A stretch of 64,000 nucleotides of DNA from positions 372,001-436,000 of the forward strand of contig NZ_KI911557.1 of NCBI RefSeq assembly GCF_000515215.1, read 5' to 3'. The stretch comes from Methylomonas sp. 11b. GTDB lineage: Bacteria; Pseudomonadota; Gammaproteobacteria; Methylococcales; Methylomonadaceae. The notes beneath the pieces were generated by a model that was not told where the DNA came from, made no database searches, and saw only the letters and a program-made list of their open reading frames with translations. Shown piece by piece: positions 8,232 through 16,784 of the stretch (position 1 is its first letter; the number at the start of each line of letters is the position of its first letter). The translations under genes were made by a program, and so were the position numbers.

Positions 8232-8362
8232 AGATCTCCGTTAATAAAACAAAGCCACGTAACATGGGGCCAATCGGCCGATTCGCCGGACGGAGGTAAG
8301 GAAATCCGGGTCGACTGCGGGTGTTTTTTGAGTTAGCTCACCGCCCGCTGGAGCCGTGCCCC

Positions 8363-8773
8363 CTAGGGGCTTTTAAATAAATCCACTTGTATATCGTCGC
8401 TCTCGGCCTGGCGGCGGATATTGGATATTTGCCGGATCGATAACAGATACGCACGGGCCTGTTTGGAGCCGCTTTGCCAATCCGCGTTAGCGACAATCGC
8501 GGCGTTGCGGTGCTTAATCCACAGCTTGTCGATCTTGGGGCAATAAAACCGGCCATTGCTATCCAGGTGCGGCGCTAACGTGACGCGCATGCGTTTAAGC
8601 TCTTCGTCAGACAAGCCCAGCGCCTGGGTGTAGTGCTGCGGTAGGTTGATGTTCACCCCACCGTGCAGACGCAACCAATCGCTAGCGCGGGCATAGCCCA
8701 GCGCCTGCACTATCGCCCGTAGCACGGGCGGCAGTGTGGCTAATAGCGATTGGTCGACGTCCGGGAAGTCCAT
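8363..8773 (-). CDS. mor: Mor-family transcription activator
   Basis: A 136-residue protein of the Mor/C activator family: an N-terminal dimerisation part, DFPDVDQSLLATLPPVLRAIV, and a C-terminal helix-turn-helix region containing IRQISNIRRQAESDDIQVDLF. In Mu, Mor turns on the middle promoter and C the late promoters, each binding a dyad near -43. Only one member of the family is seen here, so it is the best candidate to act at the palindromes before the late operons. It ends the early cluster after gemA. Confidence 0.82.
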   Translation of the reverse strand: MDFPDVDQSLLATLPPVLRAIVQALGYARASDWLRLHGGVNINLPQHYTQALGLSDEELKRMRVTLAPHLDSNGRFYCPKIDKLWIKHRNAAIVANADWQSGSKQARAYLLSIRQISNIRRQAESDDIQVDLFKSP

Positions 8774-8782
8774 AGCCTTGCC

Positions 8783-9235
8783 TTAGCGCCCCAGCCAGCC
8801 TTTCATGGCTTCGATAATGGCCTGACCTTCCTCGGTGGTCAGGCTATCCAGGTCCGGCACGTTGTGCGCGGTTTGCCGGGCACAAAAGGCCAGCAGCGCC
8901 TGGCGTCTGGCGTTGCTGACTTTGCCAGCCTGGCCCAGCTTGCCCCACAGCTTGACGATGTGGCCGATCTGCGGCGACACGGTTTTAGGCGAGGCTGTTT
9001 TGGTGCCGGCCCACTCCTTACGGCGCGGCCAACCACGGGCGGCATAATCGTCCAACGCTTTAGCCAGCTGCGGCACGTTCATGCTCTTGGCAGATATACG
9101 GCCCTCGATCATGGTCGCACCGTGGCGCTGCAACAGTGCGCGATGCATGTCGTCATCCCAACCGGGCAGCGTCTTTTCTGCCCAGCTTTTAGCGATGCCG
9201 ACCTGTTTGAGGAAGTGTTTGACCAAGTCGCTCAC
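8783..9235 (-). CDS. gemA: GemA-like regulatory protein (Mu gp16-like)
   Basis: A 150-residue protein of the GemA/gp16 type, recognised by PRRKEWAGTKTA, QIGHIVKLWGKLGQAGKV and the C-terminal LTTEEGQAIIEAMKGWLG. In Mu, GemA modulates host gene expression and DNA supercoiling. It lies in the usual place between gam and mor. Its start overlaps the 63-residue gene upstream by ATGA. Confidence 0.85.
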   Translation of the reverse strand: MSDLVKHFLKQVGIAKSWAEKTLPGWDDDMHRALLQRHGATMIEGRISAKSMNVPQLAKALDDYAARGWPRRKEWAGTKTASPKTVSPQIGHIVKLWGKLGQAGKVSNARRQALLAFCARQTAHNVPDLDSLTTEEGQAIIEAMKGWLGR

Positions 9236-9423
9236 GGCTGCGCGTCCTGCAATTGCGCCGCTAACTCGTCCGCTTCGTTGTCGGCGTTGGCAGCGGCGGC
9301 CATGTCCTCGTTATACGCGGCGCGGCTGTCGGCATGGTTGGCGGCATTGCGCAACAGTGTGGCGCACTCCCGCAGCATCTGTATACGGCTTTGCAAGCCA
9401 GCCCGTTCTAAGCTCGTCATCAC
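9232..9423 (-). CDS. Small acidic early phage protein, unknown function
   Basis: A 63-residue, Ala-rich, mainly helical protein with an acidic C-terminal half. It lies between gam and gemA, overlapping both (ATGA at each junction), which supports it as a real gene of the early operon. I recognise no domain. Confidence 0.65.
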   Translation of the reverse strand: MMTSLERAGLQSRIQMLRECATLLRNAANHADSRAAYNEDMAAAANADNEADELAAQLQDAQP

Positions 9424-9932
9424 ACCACCTCCTGCTCAAACGGCGTGACGGCGAAATCTTCCACGCCCTTAACGATGGTGATACCAGCGATGCCGGATAC
9501 TGCCTTAGGTTCGGCTAACATCGCGTCTTTGTTGGGCTCTTCCTTGGTGCGAACGAACCGGTCCAGCTTCAGCACTTTCAGCGTTTCCAACACTTTATCC
9601 ACCGCCCGAATCGACACGCTGGGCGGACGCAACCGCCAGCTGACTTCGCCGGTGATCAGGTTGGCGGTTTTTGCGCCGTTCTTGCATAGGTCCGAGCGGT
9701 TTGCTTCACACCAGGTTTGAATGCCTTTCAACAGCGCTTCAGAGCGCATTTTTAGCGCCTCGATCTGTACCTTGCGGCTATCGGTGATGGCGGCGATTTC
9801 GTCGTTGATCTCGGTTTCCACGCGGGTTAACTCGCGTTGCACCAGGCCCAGTTCGCAGATTGCAGACTGGGTGTCTTCTTTGGTTTGGCAGGCGTAGGCC
9901 AGTGCCGGGGCTTTTTGTCGTTTAGTTGCCAT
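9420..9932 (-). CDS. gam: Host-nuclease inhibitor Gam-like DNA-end-binding protein
   Basis: A 170-residue Mu Gam-type protein: an N-terminal coiled coil (about 30-75) with ELTRVETEINDEIAAI, then the conserved middle ANLITGEVSWRLRPPSV. Gam is a Ku-like dimer that binds double-strand ends and blocks exonucleases such as RecBCD. It matches Mu Gam in length (174 residues) and position. The start has AGGAAA upstream. Confidence 0.92.
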   Translation of the reverse strand: MATKRQKAPALAYACQTKEDTQSAICELGLVQRELTRVETEINDEIAAITDSRKVQIEALKMRSEALLKGIQTWCEANRSDLCKNGAKTANLITGEVSWRLRPPSVSIRAVDKVLETLKVLKLDRFVRTKEEPNKDAMLAEPKAVSGIAGITIVKGVEDFAVTPFEQEVV

Positions 9933-9989
9933 GATGTTTCCTTGTCATTTCGTAGGTTGTCTGGTGGGTTACGCTAGCGCTAACCCACC

Positions 9990-10544
9990 CTACGAGCTGT
10001 CCTGTACTGGAACAGCGCCTTTCCAACCGGCCGGCGGTTTGCTCTTGGTTTTCTTCTGCGCCTGCTCGGCCAACGCCGCCACCGATATCGGCGCGCCGCC
10101 GACATTACTGCGGTTGCGTTGCTGCTCGATCTTGTCTTGCTCCAGCTTGGCCGCTGCGCGCTCACCTCGACCGGCAATCATGCTCAGCAGATAGCCGTTG
10201 CTTTTCAGCGGCAGCACTAACGATTCGGGACGGTTGACGACCAGCTTCATCATCTCCGCTTCCCACACGGGCAGCGGAGCAGCGTAAACAATGCCGTTGC
10301 GCTTGACCTGCGCGGCAGTCATCATCGGCACGATCTCTTGAGTCAATACCAGCCGACGCGACCAGCGCAGTTCTTGCTTGAGCGGTTTAAACAGCTCCAG
10401 ATAGCGCAGCAAGGCACCGATCACACTGTTAGGGAGGGGTTTTAGGAGCGCGGTCCATTGTTGACCGGCTAGCACTTCCATTCCCTGGATGATGTCTATG
10501 TCCTTGGCGCAATACGGGCAAGGGATGACGCAGGCGTTAGACAT
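9990..10544 (-). CDS. Early phage protein with N-terminal CPYC, unknown function
   Basis: A 184-residue protein starting MSNACVIPCPYC. The cysteine cluster at residues 5-12 could bind metal, but no second pair is close by. The rest is helical, with a basic C-terminal tail rich in Lys/Pro/Gln. The start overlaps the stop of the upstream gene (TAATG). Similar proteins occur in the early region of Mu-like phages without known function. Confidence 0.6.
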   Translation of the reverse strand: MSNACVIPCPYCAKDIDIIQGMEVLAGQQWTALLKPLPNSVIGALLRYLELFKPLKQELRWSRRLVLTQEIVPMMTAAQVKRNGIVYAAPLPVWEAEMMKLVVNRPESLVLPLKSNGYLLSMIAGRGERAAAKLEQDKIEQQRNRSNVGGAPISVAALAEQAQKKTKSKPPAGWKGAVPVQDSS

Positions 10545-10801
10545 TACAGGGCCTCCAGCGCGGGGGCCATTAGCCATTGGTACAGGATGACGGCTGTCGT
10601 TAGTAGTGATATGACGGCGGTGGCGCGGGCGGTGAATAACTGGTGCTCCAGTTCCAGCATCTCTTTGTTTTGCGCGTCAATGATTCTGTTCAGCGGCGCC
10701 GTTTGGTTTTTGCCGTCGGTCTGCCGGCGTTGGTGATACGCCATCAAAATGTTGTTGCTCACATCGTCGGAGATGCGGCGTTTAGGGATAAACTCGGTCA
10801 T
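10544..10801 (-). CDS. Small early protein with C-terminal membrane segment
   Basis: An 85-residue protein. Residues 1-60 are polar and helical (IIDAQNKEMLELEHQL). Residues about 62-80 form a hydrophobic segment, TAVISLLTTAVILYQWLM, that could span the membrane once. It overlaps the next gene by TAATG and has GGAGCA before its ATG. I recognise no family. Confidence 0.6.
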   Translation of the reverse strand: MTEFIPKRRISDDVSNNILMAYHQRRQTDGKNQTAPLNRIIDAQNKEMLELEHQLFTARATAVISLLTTAVILYQWLMAPALEAL

Positions 10802-10810
10802 GGTCTGCTC

Positions 10811-11005
10811 CTAATGCTGGGTGTGCGATTGATAAGGCGATATCGCCGCTGCGCGGCGCTCCAGGTAACGCTGGGCGTTGTTGACCATGGCCGCGCCCAG
10901 CACGATGGCCGGCGTGTCCAGGTCCCCGGACGGATCGGCGACCTCAACCGACTGAATATCCACGCCGGTGTCGGTGTCGCGGATGGTGATGATGCAGATG
11001 CTCAT
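10811..11005 (-). CDS. Small early phage protein, unknown function
   Basis: A 64-residue protein beginning MSICIITIRDTDTGVDIQSV, with a strand-rich N-terminal half and a helical C-terminal half. It overlaps the 57-residue gene upstream (ATGA). The position between B and gam and the tight packing support it as real. Confidence 0.55.
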   Translation of the reverse strand: MSICIITIRDTDTGVDIQSVEVADPSGDLDTPAIVLGAAMVNNAQRYLERRAAAISPYQSHTQH

Positions 11006-11175
11006 AGTGCCACCTCGCTATCGGCCAAAATTCGCCAACCAAATGCGTGATAGCTATGTTCCATCGCGCGCCGTTGGTGAAATTCGTCGTAAAAAAACAC
11101 GCGGCTTGAATGCCCCTTAATCCTCACAGCCCTCTTTAATGGCTTGGCTTTTTCCATCATCATTTCTCTACGCAT
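11002..11175 (-). CDS. Small basic early protein, unknown function
   Basis: A 57-residue basic protein starting MRREMMMEKAKPLKRAVRIK, just downstream of the AAA+ gene and overlapping the next gene by ATGA. The density of Lys/Arg in the first 20 residues suggests nucleic-acid contact, but I see no known motif. The true start could be one of the Met residues at positions 5-7. Confidence 0.5.
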   Translation of the reverse strand: MRREMMMEKAKPLKRAVRIKGHSSRVFFYDEFHQRRAMEHSYHAFGWRILADSEVAL

Positions 11176-11184
11176 CACAGCCCC

Positions 11185-12123
11185 CTACGCCACCGATTGC
11201 AGGCATAACGCCTGTTTAGCCACCGCATCCACCAGCTGTACGTTCAGCTCGCGGCCGTTGCGGAATTGAGTGATGGCGGCTACCAGGCCCTCGATCAGCA
11301 TCCGCGCCGAGCCTTTGCAGTAAGCAAACAACCGGGCGATTACCTCGTCGCTGATGTCCTCGTCGCCAAACGCGGCCTGGACCAGGGCGGCGGCATCGTC
11401 GGCGGTGATGCCGCGTATCGTTTCCGGCCAAAAGCCGGCGCGGCTGCGGATTTGGTCGAATTGGCCGTGGGCGGGCCGAATCAGGCCGGTCAGATGCTCG
11501 GTACCGCACAGCACGATGCCGACATTAGCCAGGTCGCGCAGCCGGCGCAGGGTGTGCAATACATGCGGGGTTAAGGTGTCGGCCTCATCCACAATCAACA
11601 AGCTGTCGGTGTTGACCAGGCTATCGACGATGGCGCGAAACTTGTCGTCTATGCTGCCTTTGCCGTCAAAGCCGGCCACCGTGCGGGCCAGCAGCTTGAT
11701 CAGGCTTTGCACGGTCATAGTGGGCGTGGCCTCAATCAAGTACGTGTTGGGCGTGGTGCGTTGGTAATGCTTGGCGGCAAAGGTTTTGCCGGTGCCGACA
11801 AAGGCCGATACCACCGCAAAGTTGCGGTAGCGGCGGGCCATCTGGAAGGCGGTATTAGCCACACGGAACACGCTGGTTTCCACGGCGGCGACGGTATCGC
11901 TAGCGGTGTCGTCGGCGTGTTTCATGGCGTTGGCGACGTTAACCAGCAGCTTGCCGGGCGCGGTGGCGTAGGTGCCGCCCAGGATTTGCGACAGCGAGCT
12001 GGACGACACGCGGGCCAGGCGGGCCAATGCGGCCTGCTTGTAATTGCGCTCGGCCATCCAGGCCTTGATTTGCTCGACCTGCCGGATGTCTTCCGGGGTG
12101 TAGTGTTCGGGGTAGGTGCTCAT
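11185..12123 (-). CDS. MuB-like AAA+ ATPase, target selection for transposition
   Basis: A 312-residue protein. The N-terminal residues 25-70 form an HTH (ALARLARVSSSSLSQILGG), as in MuB. The ATPase core has Walker A GTGKT at 110-114 and Walker B LLIVDEAD at 175-182. MuB binds target DNA as an ATP filament, stimulates the transposase and gives target immunity. The length equals MuB (312 residues). It is in the same operon as the transposase, separated only by a small gene that overlaps it. Confidence 0.92.
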   Translation of the reverse strand: MSTYPEHYTPEDIRQVEQIKAWMAERNYKQAALARLARVSSSSLSQILGGTYATAPGKLLVNVANAMKHADDTASDTVAAVETSVFRVANTAFQMARRYRNFAVVSAFVGTGKTFAAKHYQRTTPNTYLIEATPTMTVQSLIKLLARTVAGFDGKGSIDDKFRAIVDSLVNTDSLLIVDEADTLTPHVLHTLRRLRDLANVGIVLCGTEHLTGLIRPAHGQFDQIRSRAGFWPETIRGITADDAAALVQAAFGDEDISDEVIARLFAYCKGSARMLIEGLVAAITQFRNGRELNVQLVDAVAKQALCLQSVA

Positions 12124-12404
12124 AAAGAGCCTCTCATTGCGACTAAATCAATTTTTTCTCGCTTTATTGGTCCATGCTGTTCCATGCATGCCACACCAAC
12201 GGCTACCAGCTGACGTATTTCATCCAGCGAGGCACTATCGCCGTGCGCCGTTGTATAAGCGCTTTCGGCTTTTCCTAACAAATAACGCATGATCGTTAAC
12301 CATGAACCCACTTCATGTGAATGCTCATCGATAGCCCCCCACTTCATATCCTGGTAATCGCGCTCTTCGTTTATCGCTACGTAAACTTCTTCTCTTGTGC
12401 TCAT
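12120..12404 (-). CDS. Small phage protein between transposase A and B genes
   Basis: A 94-residue, largely helical protein starting MSTREEVYVAINEERDYQDMKW. Proteins of this look are common in phage early regions; some carry MazG-like or dATP-binding folds, but I cannot assign one here. Its stop overlaps the start of the AAA+ gene, so the two are coupled. Confidence 0.6.
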   Translation of the reverse strand: MSTREEVYVAINEERDYQDMKWGAIDEHSHEVGSWLTIMRYLLGKAESAYTTAHGDSASLDEIRQLVAVGVACMEQHGPIKREKIDLVAMRGSL

Positions 12405-12413
12405 GTGCTTACC

Positions 12414-14075
12414 TCACTCAAATGTAAAAATATCAATCTCAATCTCGGGTTCCGGCAGCGCCGGGGTTTGGTCCAACAGGGTTTGTGCATCGCTGGCGAC
12501 GGCATCGGCGTCTATCACCAGGCCAGCGCGGGCGTTGAGTTCGTCCACCTTGCGCTGCAAGCGTTTGCGCTGGTCTTCCACCCGTTTGTCGCGGCGTTCT
12601 TCCGAGCGGCTCTTGTCGATGGCATCTATGGCGTTGATCAAATGCGCATCGCAGATCCAGCGACCGTCTTGGGTGCGGATCACTGCCACACGGTTGTCCA
12701 TCAAGTCGTACTCCAGCACCACCGGCATGTGGTTGTAGGCATGCAGGTCCGGATGGCCATACTGGCGTTTGTTGTGGGTAATGCTGGCCCGCTTGACGGT
12801 CAGCACCACCGCTTGCCGCTTCATCTCCAGCAAATCGGCATGCGGCGGCAGCGGCGATAGTTCGCCCCAAACCTGCTGCCGCGTGACATGCTTGTTCTCC
12901 GGATGCTGGCGTTGCACGTAGCGGTCTATCCAAGCGTTAAACGCGTCGGCAAACTCCAGCAAGGTGGGCGCTTGCAACTGGCCGGCCTTAACGGCCTTGA
13001 TGGTTTCCGCGCGGGCCTCGTCGCACATGTCATCGCCGCAGTAAAAGGCGGGGCGCCAGGCTTTCAAAAAGTCGCGCTTCACCTCAACGAAAAATCGCTC
13101 GATCCAGCCTTTACCGTGCGGGTTGCCGGGTATGGCGTGAATCACCTCGATGTTATGGCGGGCATAAAAGCCGGTCATCTCGTCGCTCATCAGCTTGTTC
13201 TTATGGCCGGAGCCGTTATCCACGTACAGAAACAGCGGCACGTGGTTCCAGCGGGCGAAGGTTTCTGCCCACAAGTTCTGTACGGCCGTGGTGCCTTCGT
13301 GCTCATCGGCCCGCCAACCCACGATAAAGCGGCTGCGCATGTCCATGGCCACCGTCAGCTCCGGACGCCAGGGAAACTTGCCGTCGATGGGGTTGACGAG
13401 ATAAATGTCAGCCATGTAACCGTCGGCCACATACACGTCACCCGGCAAGGACCGCTCAGTACAGCGGCGGATGTAGGCCTTTTCGGTAAGCCGATACAGC
13501 TTGCGGCCAATCCGTGCCGGGCTATGGCGGCCCAGCATGGCCGGTACGCTTTTCAAGTAGTTTTTGACTTGGTCGTAAGTGCAGGCAAAACCTTCCACCT
13601 CGGCCAGCTGTCGCCACACGACGGAGTATTCCGGGTTGCTGGGCTGGTTGTAATACTCCAGCGCAGGGCCCCACCACGCGGGTTGCTCTTTCACCACTTT
13701 GCCCTTGTGCGCTTCCAACAGATCGACTCTACCGCCGCCGTCTTTAACGACCTTTAGCCATTCGAAGATTGCGCTGCGGCTGGGGAACGCTCGCCCGGCT
13801 TTCGCGGCTGTTTGCATGGCCCACACCAAATGGTTATGCAGATTGCCCACCTCCGCGTAACACAGCAGGGTTTCCACCGCCTTGTTGGCGCTAAAGCCGT
13901 TGCGCTCCATATCCATCAGCTTTTCCACAATCACCATCCGCGCCCGCGCCACATCGCGCTGCTTCTCGCTGGCCTCTTTCCAGGGGTCGCGCTGACGTAG
14001 CGCGATAACCTGGGCAGTGGTGCGCACGGCGGGGCTATTGCTGTCCATCCGTTGTACGAGTGGGTTGGTTCTCAT
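12414..14075 (-). CDS. Mu-type DDE transposase (MuA-like)
   Basis: A 553-residue transposase. The RNase H-fold core has the likely triad D218 (ADGY), D286 (YVDNGSG) and E326 (GWIERFF), followed by a Mu transposase C-terminal beta-barrel region (about 400-480) and a helical tail from about 490 that would contact the B protein. It is shorter than MuA (663 residues) because the N-terminal enhancer-binding part is reduced. It catalyses strand transfer for integration and replication. Confidence 0.95.
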   Translation of the reverse strand: MRTNPLVQRMDSNSPAVRTTAQVIALRQRDPWKEASEKQRDVARARMVIVEKLMDMERNGFSANKAVETLLCYAEVGNLHNHLVWAMQTAAKAGRAFPSRSAIFEWLKVVKDGGGRVDLLEAHKGKVVKEQPAWWGPALEYYNQPSNPEYSVVWRQLAEVEGFACTYDQVKNYLKSVPAMLGRHSPARIGRKLYRLTEKAYIRRCTERSLPGDVYVADGYMADIYLVNPIDGKFPWRPELTVAMDMRSRFIVGWRADEHEGTTAVQNLWAETFARWNHVPLFLYVDNGSGHKNKLMSDEMTGFYARHNIEVIHAIPGNPHGKGWIERFFVEVKRDFLKAWRPAFYCGDDMCDEARAETIKAVKAGQLQAPTLLEFADAFNAWIDRYVQRQHPENKHVTRQQVWGELSPLPPHADLLEMKRQAVVLTVKRASITHNKRQYGHPDLHAYNHMPVVLEYDLMDNRVAVIRTQDGRWICDAHLINAIDAIDKSRSEERRDKRVEDQRKRLQRKVDELNARAGLVIDADAVASDAQTLLDQTPALPEPEIEIDIFTFE

Positions 14076-14087
14076 GACGCATGCCCC

Positions 14088-15206
14088 TTATTTGTCCTTG
14101 CGGGGGCGGCCTGGGCCTTTGGGCTTGGCAGCTTCGCGCTTGTCGTGGCGCTCTATCTTGGCCTTGATATGCTTGTACTCAACCCGCTCGTAATCGTCCA
14201 GCCAGCGCAGCGCCTCGTCATCAGTCAACCAATGCTTATGGCCGATAGAATCCGGCATGCCTTCCAGGCCAAAGCCGCGTAGAAAGGCCAAGGCATCCAT
14301 CGCCCGAGCCGCCGTGACGTGCAGCGTGACCCACACTTGTTCGATGCGCAGATCGCGCTCGACTTTGTTATCGTCGTTTACACAGTCTTCAAACAGCTGT
14401 CGCAGGCTGTTTAAAGCCAGTTCGGCTTCCGCTTGATGCGCTAGGCACTCCTCACGCACCAAGTGGGTTTGCAGGTCGAAGCTGTAGACGCGGTGGTCAT
14501 TGCTTTGTAGCCTAGCGACCTTGGCTTGCTCGGCTTCCAGGTCTGCTTTCAGGACTTTGACCTGTTTGGACTCGGCGTTTTCCATATCTTCAAGGCGCAA
14601 AGATTGTTCAGCCAAGGCGGTTTGCAGCGATTGCTTTTCATTGGCATGTTTGACTATCAACGACTCGGCCAAATCTAACAATTGATCTTTATCGCCGGAC
14701 TTAGCTACCTCGATCAATGCGGTACGTTCGTCGTCTGGTAACTTGCGCAACGCACGGACATCGCGAAACCCCAGGTATTTATCCGAATACTCGACAAATT
14801 CTGGACCAAAGGTCTTCAGGTTTAATAGTTGTTCACTAACATGCTGCTCAGAGACCCCAATGGAGTCACAGAGCTGCTTAAAACTACTGACCGTCTGTAG
14901 TTTTCCATCGATTACAACTACCAAACCCTTGTAAGCTTTCGTTTCTTTTACTTTTTGCAATTCCACTAAATCACTGACCGTCAGTAATTTTTGAAGAGCT
15001 GCCGAAAATTTACGCTGTCCAATCCACTCCGATAGCTGGACCTGGGCGATTTCGCGCTGAGTGCCAGAATCACCGGCGTCGGGCGTTTTAGTTATTGGCG
15101 TAATGGCTTGCTGGTCAACATCAATATTTAATAGCTCGCCGTCAATAAATGTGCGAACTGACGGAAGTTCGTCGCCTATATTCAACTCAACCGGAAAGAC
15201 ACTCAT
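14088..15206 (-). CDS. Early phage DNA-binding protein with ParB-like part, coiled coil and AT-hook
   Basis: A 372-residue protein if started at the ATG that overlaps the upstream stop (ATGA at 15206). Residues about 70-190 resemble a ParB-type HTH region (SFKQLCDSIGVSEQHVSEQLL). A long coiled coil follows (about 195-245). The basic C-terminus ends in KGPGRPRKDK, an AT-hook-like GRP core. Placed directly before the transposase, it may be an accessory DNA-binding factor for transposition. The function is inferred. Confidence 0.6.
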   Translation of the reverse strand: MSVFPVELNIGDELPSVRTFIDGELLNIDVDQQAITPITKTPDAGDSGTQREIAQVQLSEWIGQRKFSAALQKLLTVSDLVELQKVKETKAYKGLVVVIDGKLQTVSSFKQLCDSIGVSEQHVSEQLLNLKTFGPEFVEYSDKYLGFRDVRALRKLPDDERTALIEVAKSGDKDQLLDLAESLIVKHANEKQSLQTALAEQSLRLEDMENAESKQVKVLKADLEAEQAKVARLQSNDHRVYSFDLQTHLVREECLAHQAEAELALNSLRQLFEDCVNDDNKVERDLRIEQVWVTLHVTAARAMDALAFLRGFGLEGMPDSIGHKHWLTDDEALRWLDDYERVEYKHIKAKIERHDKREAAKPKGPGRPRKDK

Positions 15207-15394
15207 TGACCTAACTCCCGCATCAACCCATGAAACCAATTAGTCATGGCTCTGTTGAATTGCTCAACCGCGCTTTCTTCCACTAAAACTCTGGACAATT
15301 CTTTCAATCCTGAAATTGGTTTTGGATTTGCAACGGGCATCAGCCTGATCCCAATATCAATGCCCTGCTCTCGAATCATGGCGTCGGTAATCAT
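15203..15394 (-). CDS. Small early phage protein, unknown function
   Basis: A 63-residue protein, mostly helical, overlapping the Ner-like gene upstream and the AT-hook protein gene downstream (ATGA at both junctions). I recognise no domain. The coupling suggests that it belongs to the first early transcript. Confidence 0.55.
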   Translation of the reverse strand: MITDAMIREQGIDIGIRLMPVANPKPISGLKELSRVLVEESAVEQFNRAMTNWFHGLMRELGQ

Positions 15395-15576
15395 GCCGCT
15401 TCTCCTTGTTTCAGCCCGAGCGCTACTGCAATCCGGTGAGCCTCGCCATAGCGGCCTTTATTGGTGCCGTTTAAGACGGCAACGACTTGGGTGTACTTGA
15501 AACCGTGCTGACGTGCGTACTCGGCAGCCGTCACGCCGGATTCAATCAATTTTTGTTTAGCTTCTTGCGGTGTCAT
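15391..15576 (-). CDS. Ner-like small HTH protein, first gene of early operon
   Basis: A 61-residue protein from the ATG at 15576, chosen because GGGGGCG precedes it; an upstream in-frame ATG at 15621 has no such site. The sequence has a helix-turn-helix look: TAAEYARQHGFKYTQVVAVLNG. Its position opposite the repressor matches Mu Ner, a negative regulator of the early and repressor promoters. Confidence 0.7.
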   Translation of the reverse strand: MTPQEAKQKLIESGVTAAEYARQHGFKYTQVVAVLNGTNKGRYGEAHRIAVALGLKQGEAA

Positions 15577-15664
15577 AATCGCCCCCTGTTGGCTGTTAAA
15601 TGCTGAATACGGCTTAAGCATAGCACCCGTTTGAATACCTGTAAATAGTTTTTGAGGTTTTTTT
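15577..15664. promoter_or_regulatory. Lysis/lysogeny switch region between Ner-like and repressor genes
   Basis: This short divergent intergenic region holds two copies of TGAATAC (about 15603 and 15632), and a third overlaps the repressor start codon (15664). They could be operator half-sites for the repressor and Ner-like protein, with early and repressor promoters facing away from each other. No footprint can be claimed from sequence. Confidence 0.4.
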
Positions 15665-16129
15665 ATGAATACCAGTATCGGAGAGCGGCTAAAAGCCGAA
15701 AGAGAGCGATTGCGTTTAAGTCAACCGGCATTCGCAGAAATTTGTGGCGTTAAGAAGAACGCTCAAATCAAGTATGAAAAAGGCGAGCGCATGCCAGACC
15801 TGGACTATATTCAGCGCCTAATCGAAGCCGACATTGGTGTTGACGTGCTCTGGGTGATATCCAACGTGCGAGCAGGTAACGCAGCCACTACACCAACTGA
15901 ACTGGCCTATTTACGCAATTGCCGCGCATTCCCTACGCAAGACGCGCGCATGGCTGGATTGAATAGTTTGGTGGCTCTTAGAAACGCTTATGGTGTCCCG
16001 CTATATCCAGATAAGGGGTCCACTTCAACCGGAACCCTTGATGAGAACGAAGAAATCGTGCTAGACCTGTTAAATTTTGTACCTGTAGAGAAACAGAAAA
16101 AACCCATCAACAAAGGAGAAACGGAATGA
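15665..16129 (+). CDS. Phage repressor, XRE-type HTH
   Basis: A 154-residue protein. Residues 5-60 form an XRE/cI-type helix-turn-helix (RLKAERERLRLSQPAFAEIC then NAQIKYEKGERMPD). The C-terminal part has no LexA/cI peptidase motif that I can see, so release is unlikely to be by RecA-stimulated self-cleavage. It is divergent from the early operon and overlaps the TM2-domain gene downstream. Confidence 0.82.
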   Translation: MNTSIGERLKAERERLRLSQPAFAEICGVKKNAQIKYEKGERMPDLDYIQRLIEADIGVDVLWVISNVRAGNAATTPTELAYLRNCRAFPTQDARMAGLNSLVALRNAYGVPLYPDKGSTSTGTLDENEEIVLDLLNFVPVEKQKKPINKGETE

Positions 16130-16467
16130 ATCAAGAGAAACAAATCAAGGAAAAAAGCCTGCCGTTGGCAATTGGCTTAAACATTGTGTTGCCCGGATTG
16201 GGCTACATGTACATGGGGAAATGGTTAATCGGGATTGCAGGCTGCTTGCTGATTATCGGAATTTCATGGAACGCCTATATTTCCGGCGGCGATGTGTTAA
16301 CAACTTGGGTTGTGGTCAACATCATCATGGGTATCGACATGCTGATCTTATCGAACAAAAACAAAGCCAAGCTAATTGCTGATGAAATGAAGAAATGCCC
16401 CGCATGCGCGGAGCTTATTAAAAAAGAAGCAGTAGTTTGCCGGTTTTGTAATCGTGAATTGAATTGA
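16126..16467 (+). CDS. TM2-type membrane protein with C-terminal zinc ribbon
   Basis: A 113-residue protein. Two hydrophobic segments (about 15-33 and 37-77) carry the TM2-like N-x-x-L-P-G-L-G-Y-M-Y pattern. The C-terminus has paired cysteines CPAC and CRFC (about 89-107), a zinc-ribbon form. It overlaps the repressor gene by ATGA, so it is made in the lysogen and may be a lysogenic-conversion or exclusion protein. The function is inferred only from position. Confidence 0.65.
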   Translation: MNQEKQIKEKSLPLAIGLNIVLPGLGYMYMGKWLIGIAGCLLIIGISWNAYISGGDVLTTWVVVNIIMGIDMLILSNKNKAKLIADEMKKCPACAELIKKEAVVCRFCNRELN

Positions 16468-16601
16468 TATTCAAATCCCTAATCTGCCGCCTAATCGGCT
16501 ACAAATGGCGGTTTGTAATGAGAAGCCTGGAAGGCGACAAAATATTTATTTGCCGCCGGTGTGGTAAGCACTCTCAAGCTTACCGATAAAAACGGGATTA
16601 T

Positions 16602-16784
16602 TTACTTTAAATCAGTTAGCGCAATATTCAACGGAGTGATAACGTCCCTTAATAAAACACGGCATTCAATTACATCGTCTTCATTATTTAAATCGGCATC
16701 GGTTATTTTGTTTTTTAGCAACGCTAACCTTACTTCGGCTATTTCAACTTTCTTATTTAACATTTTTATATCTGGATTTGCCAT
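16602..16784 (-). CDS. Small coiled-coil protein, head-to-head with next gene
   Basis: A 60-residue, charged, heptad-like protein (KKVEIAEVRLALLKNKI). Its ATG shares bases with the ATG of the rightward gene at 16783 (CCATGG), so each would have its ribosome-binding site inside the other's coding region. A weak site (CAGAGTG) lies upstream. It may be real, but it is one of two competing readings of this stretch. Confidence 0.4.
   Translation of the reverse strand: MANPDIKMLNKKVEIAEVRLALLKNKITDADLNNEDDVIECRVLLRDVITPLNIALTDLK

Noticed and set aside
12888..13757. Long rightward open frame opposite the transposase
   Set aside because: It is the antisense of the DDE core, has no ribosome-binding site or recognisable domain, and a clear transposase occupies the other strand.
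16518..16589. A 23-codon frame with a CRRC pair, reminiscent of Mu Com
   Set aside because: It is too short for Com, with only one cysteine pair and no clear ribosome-binding site.
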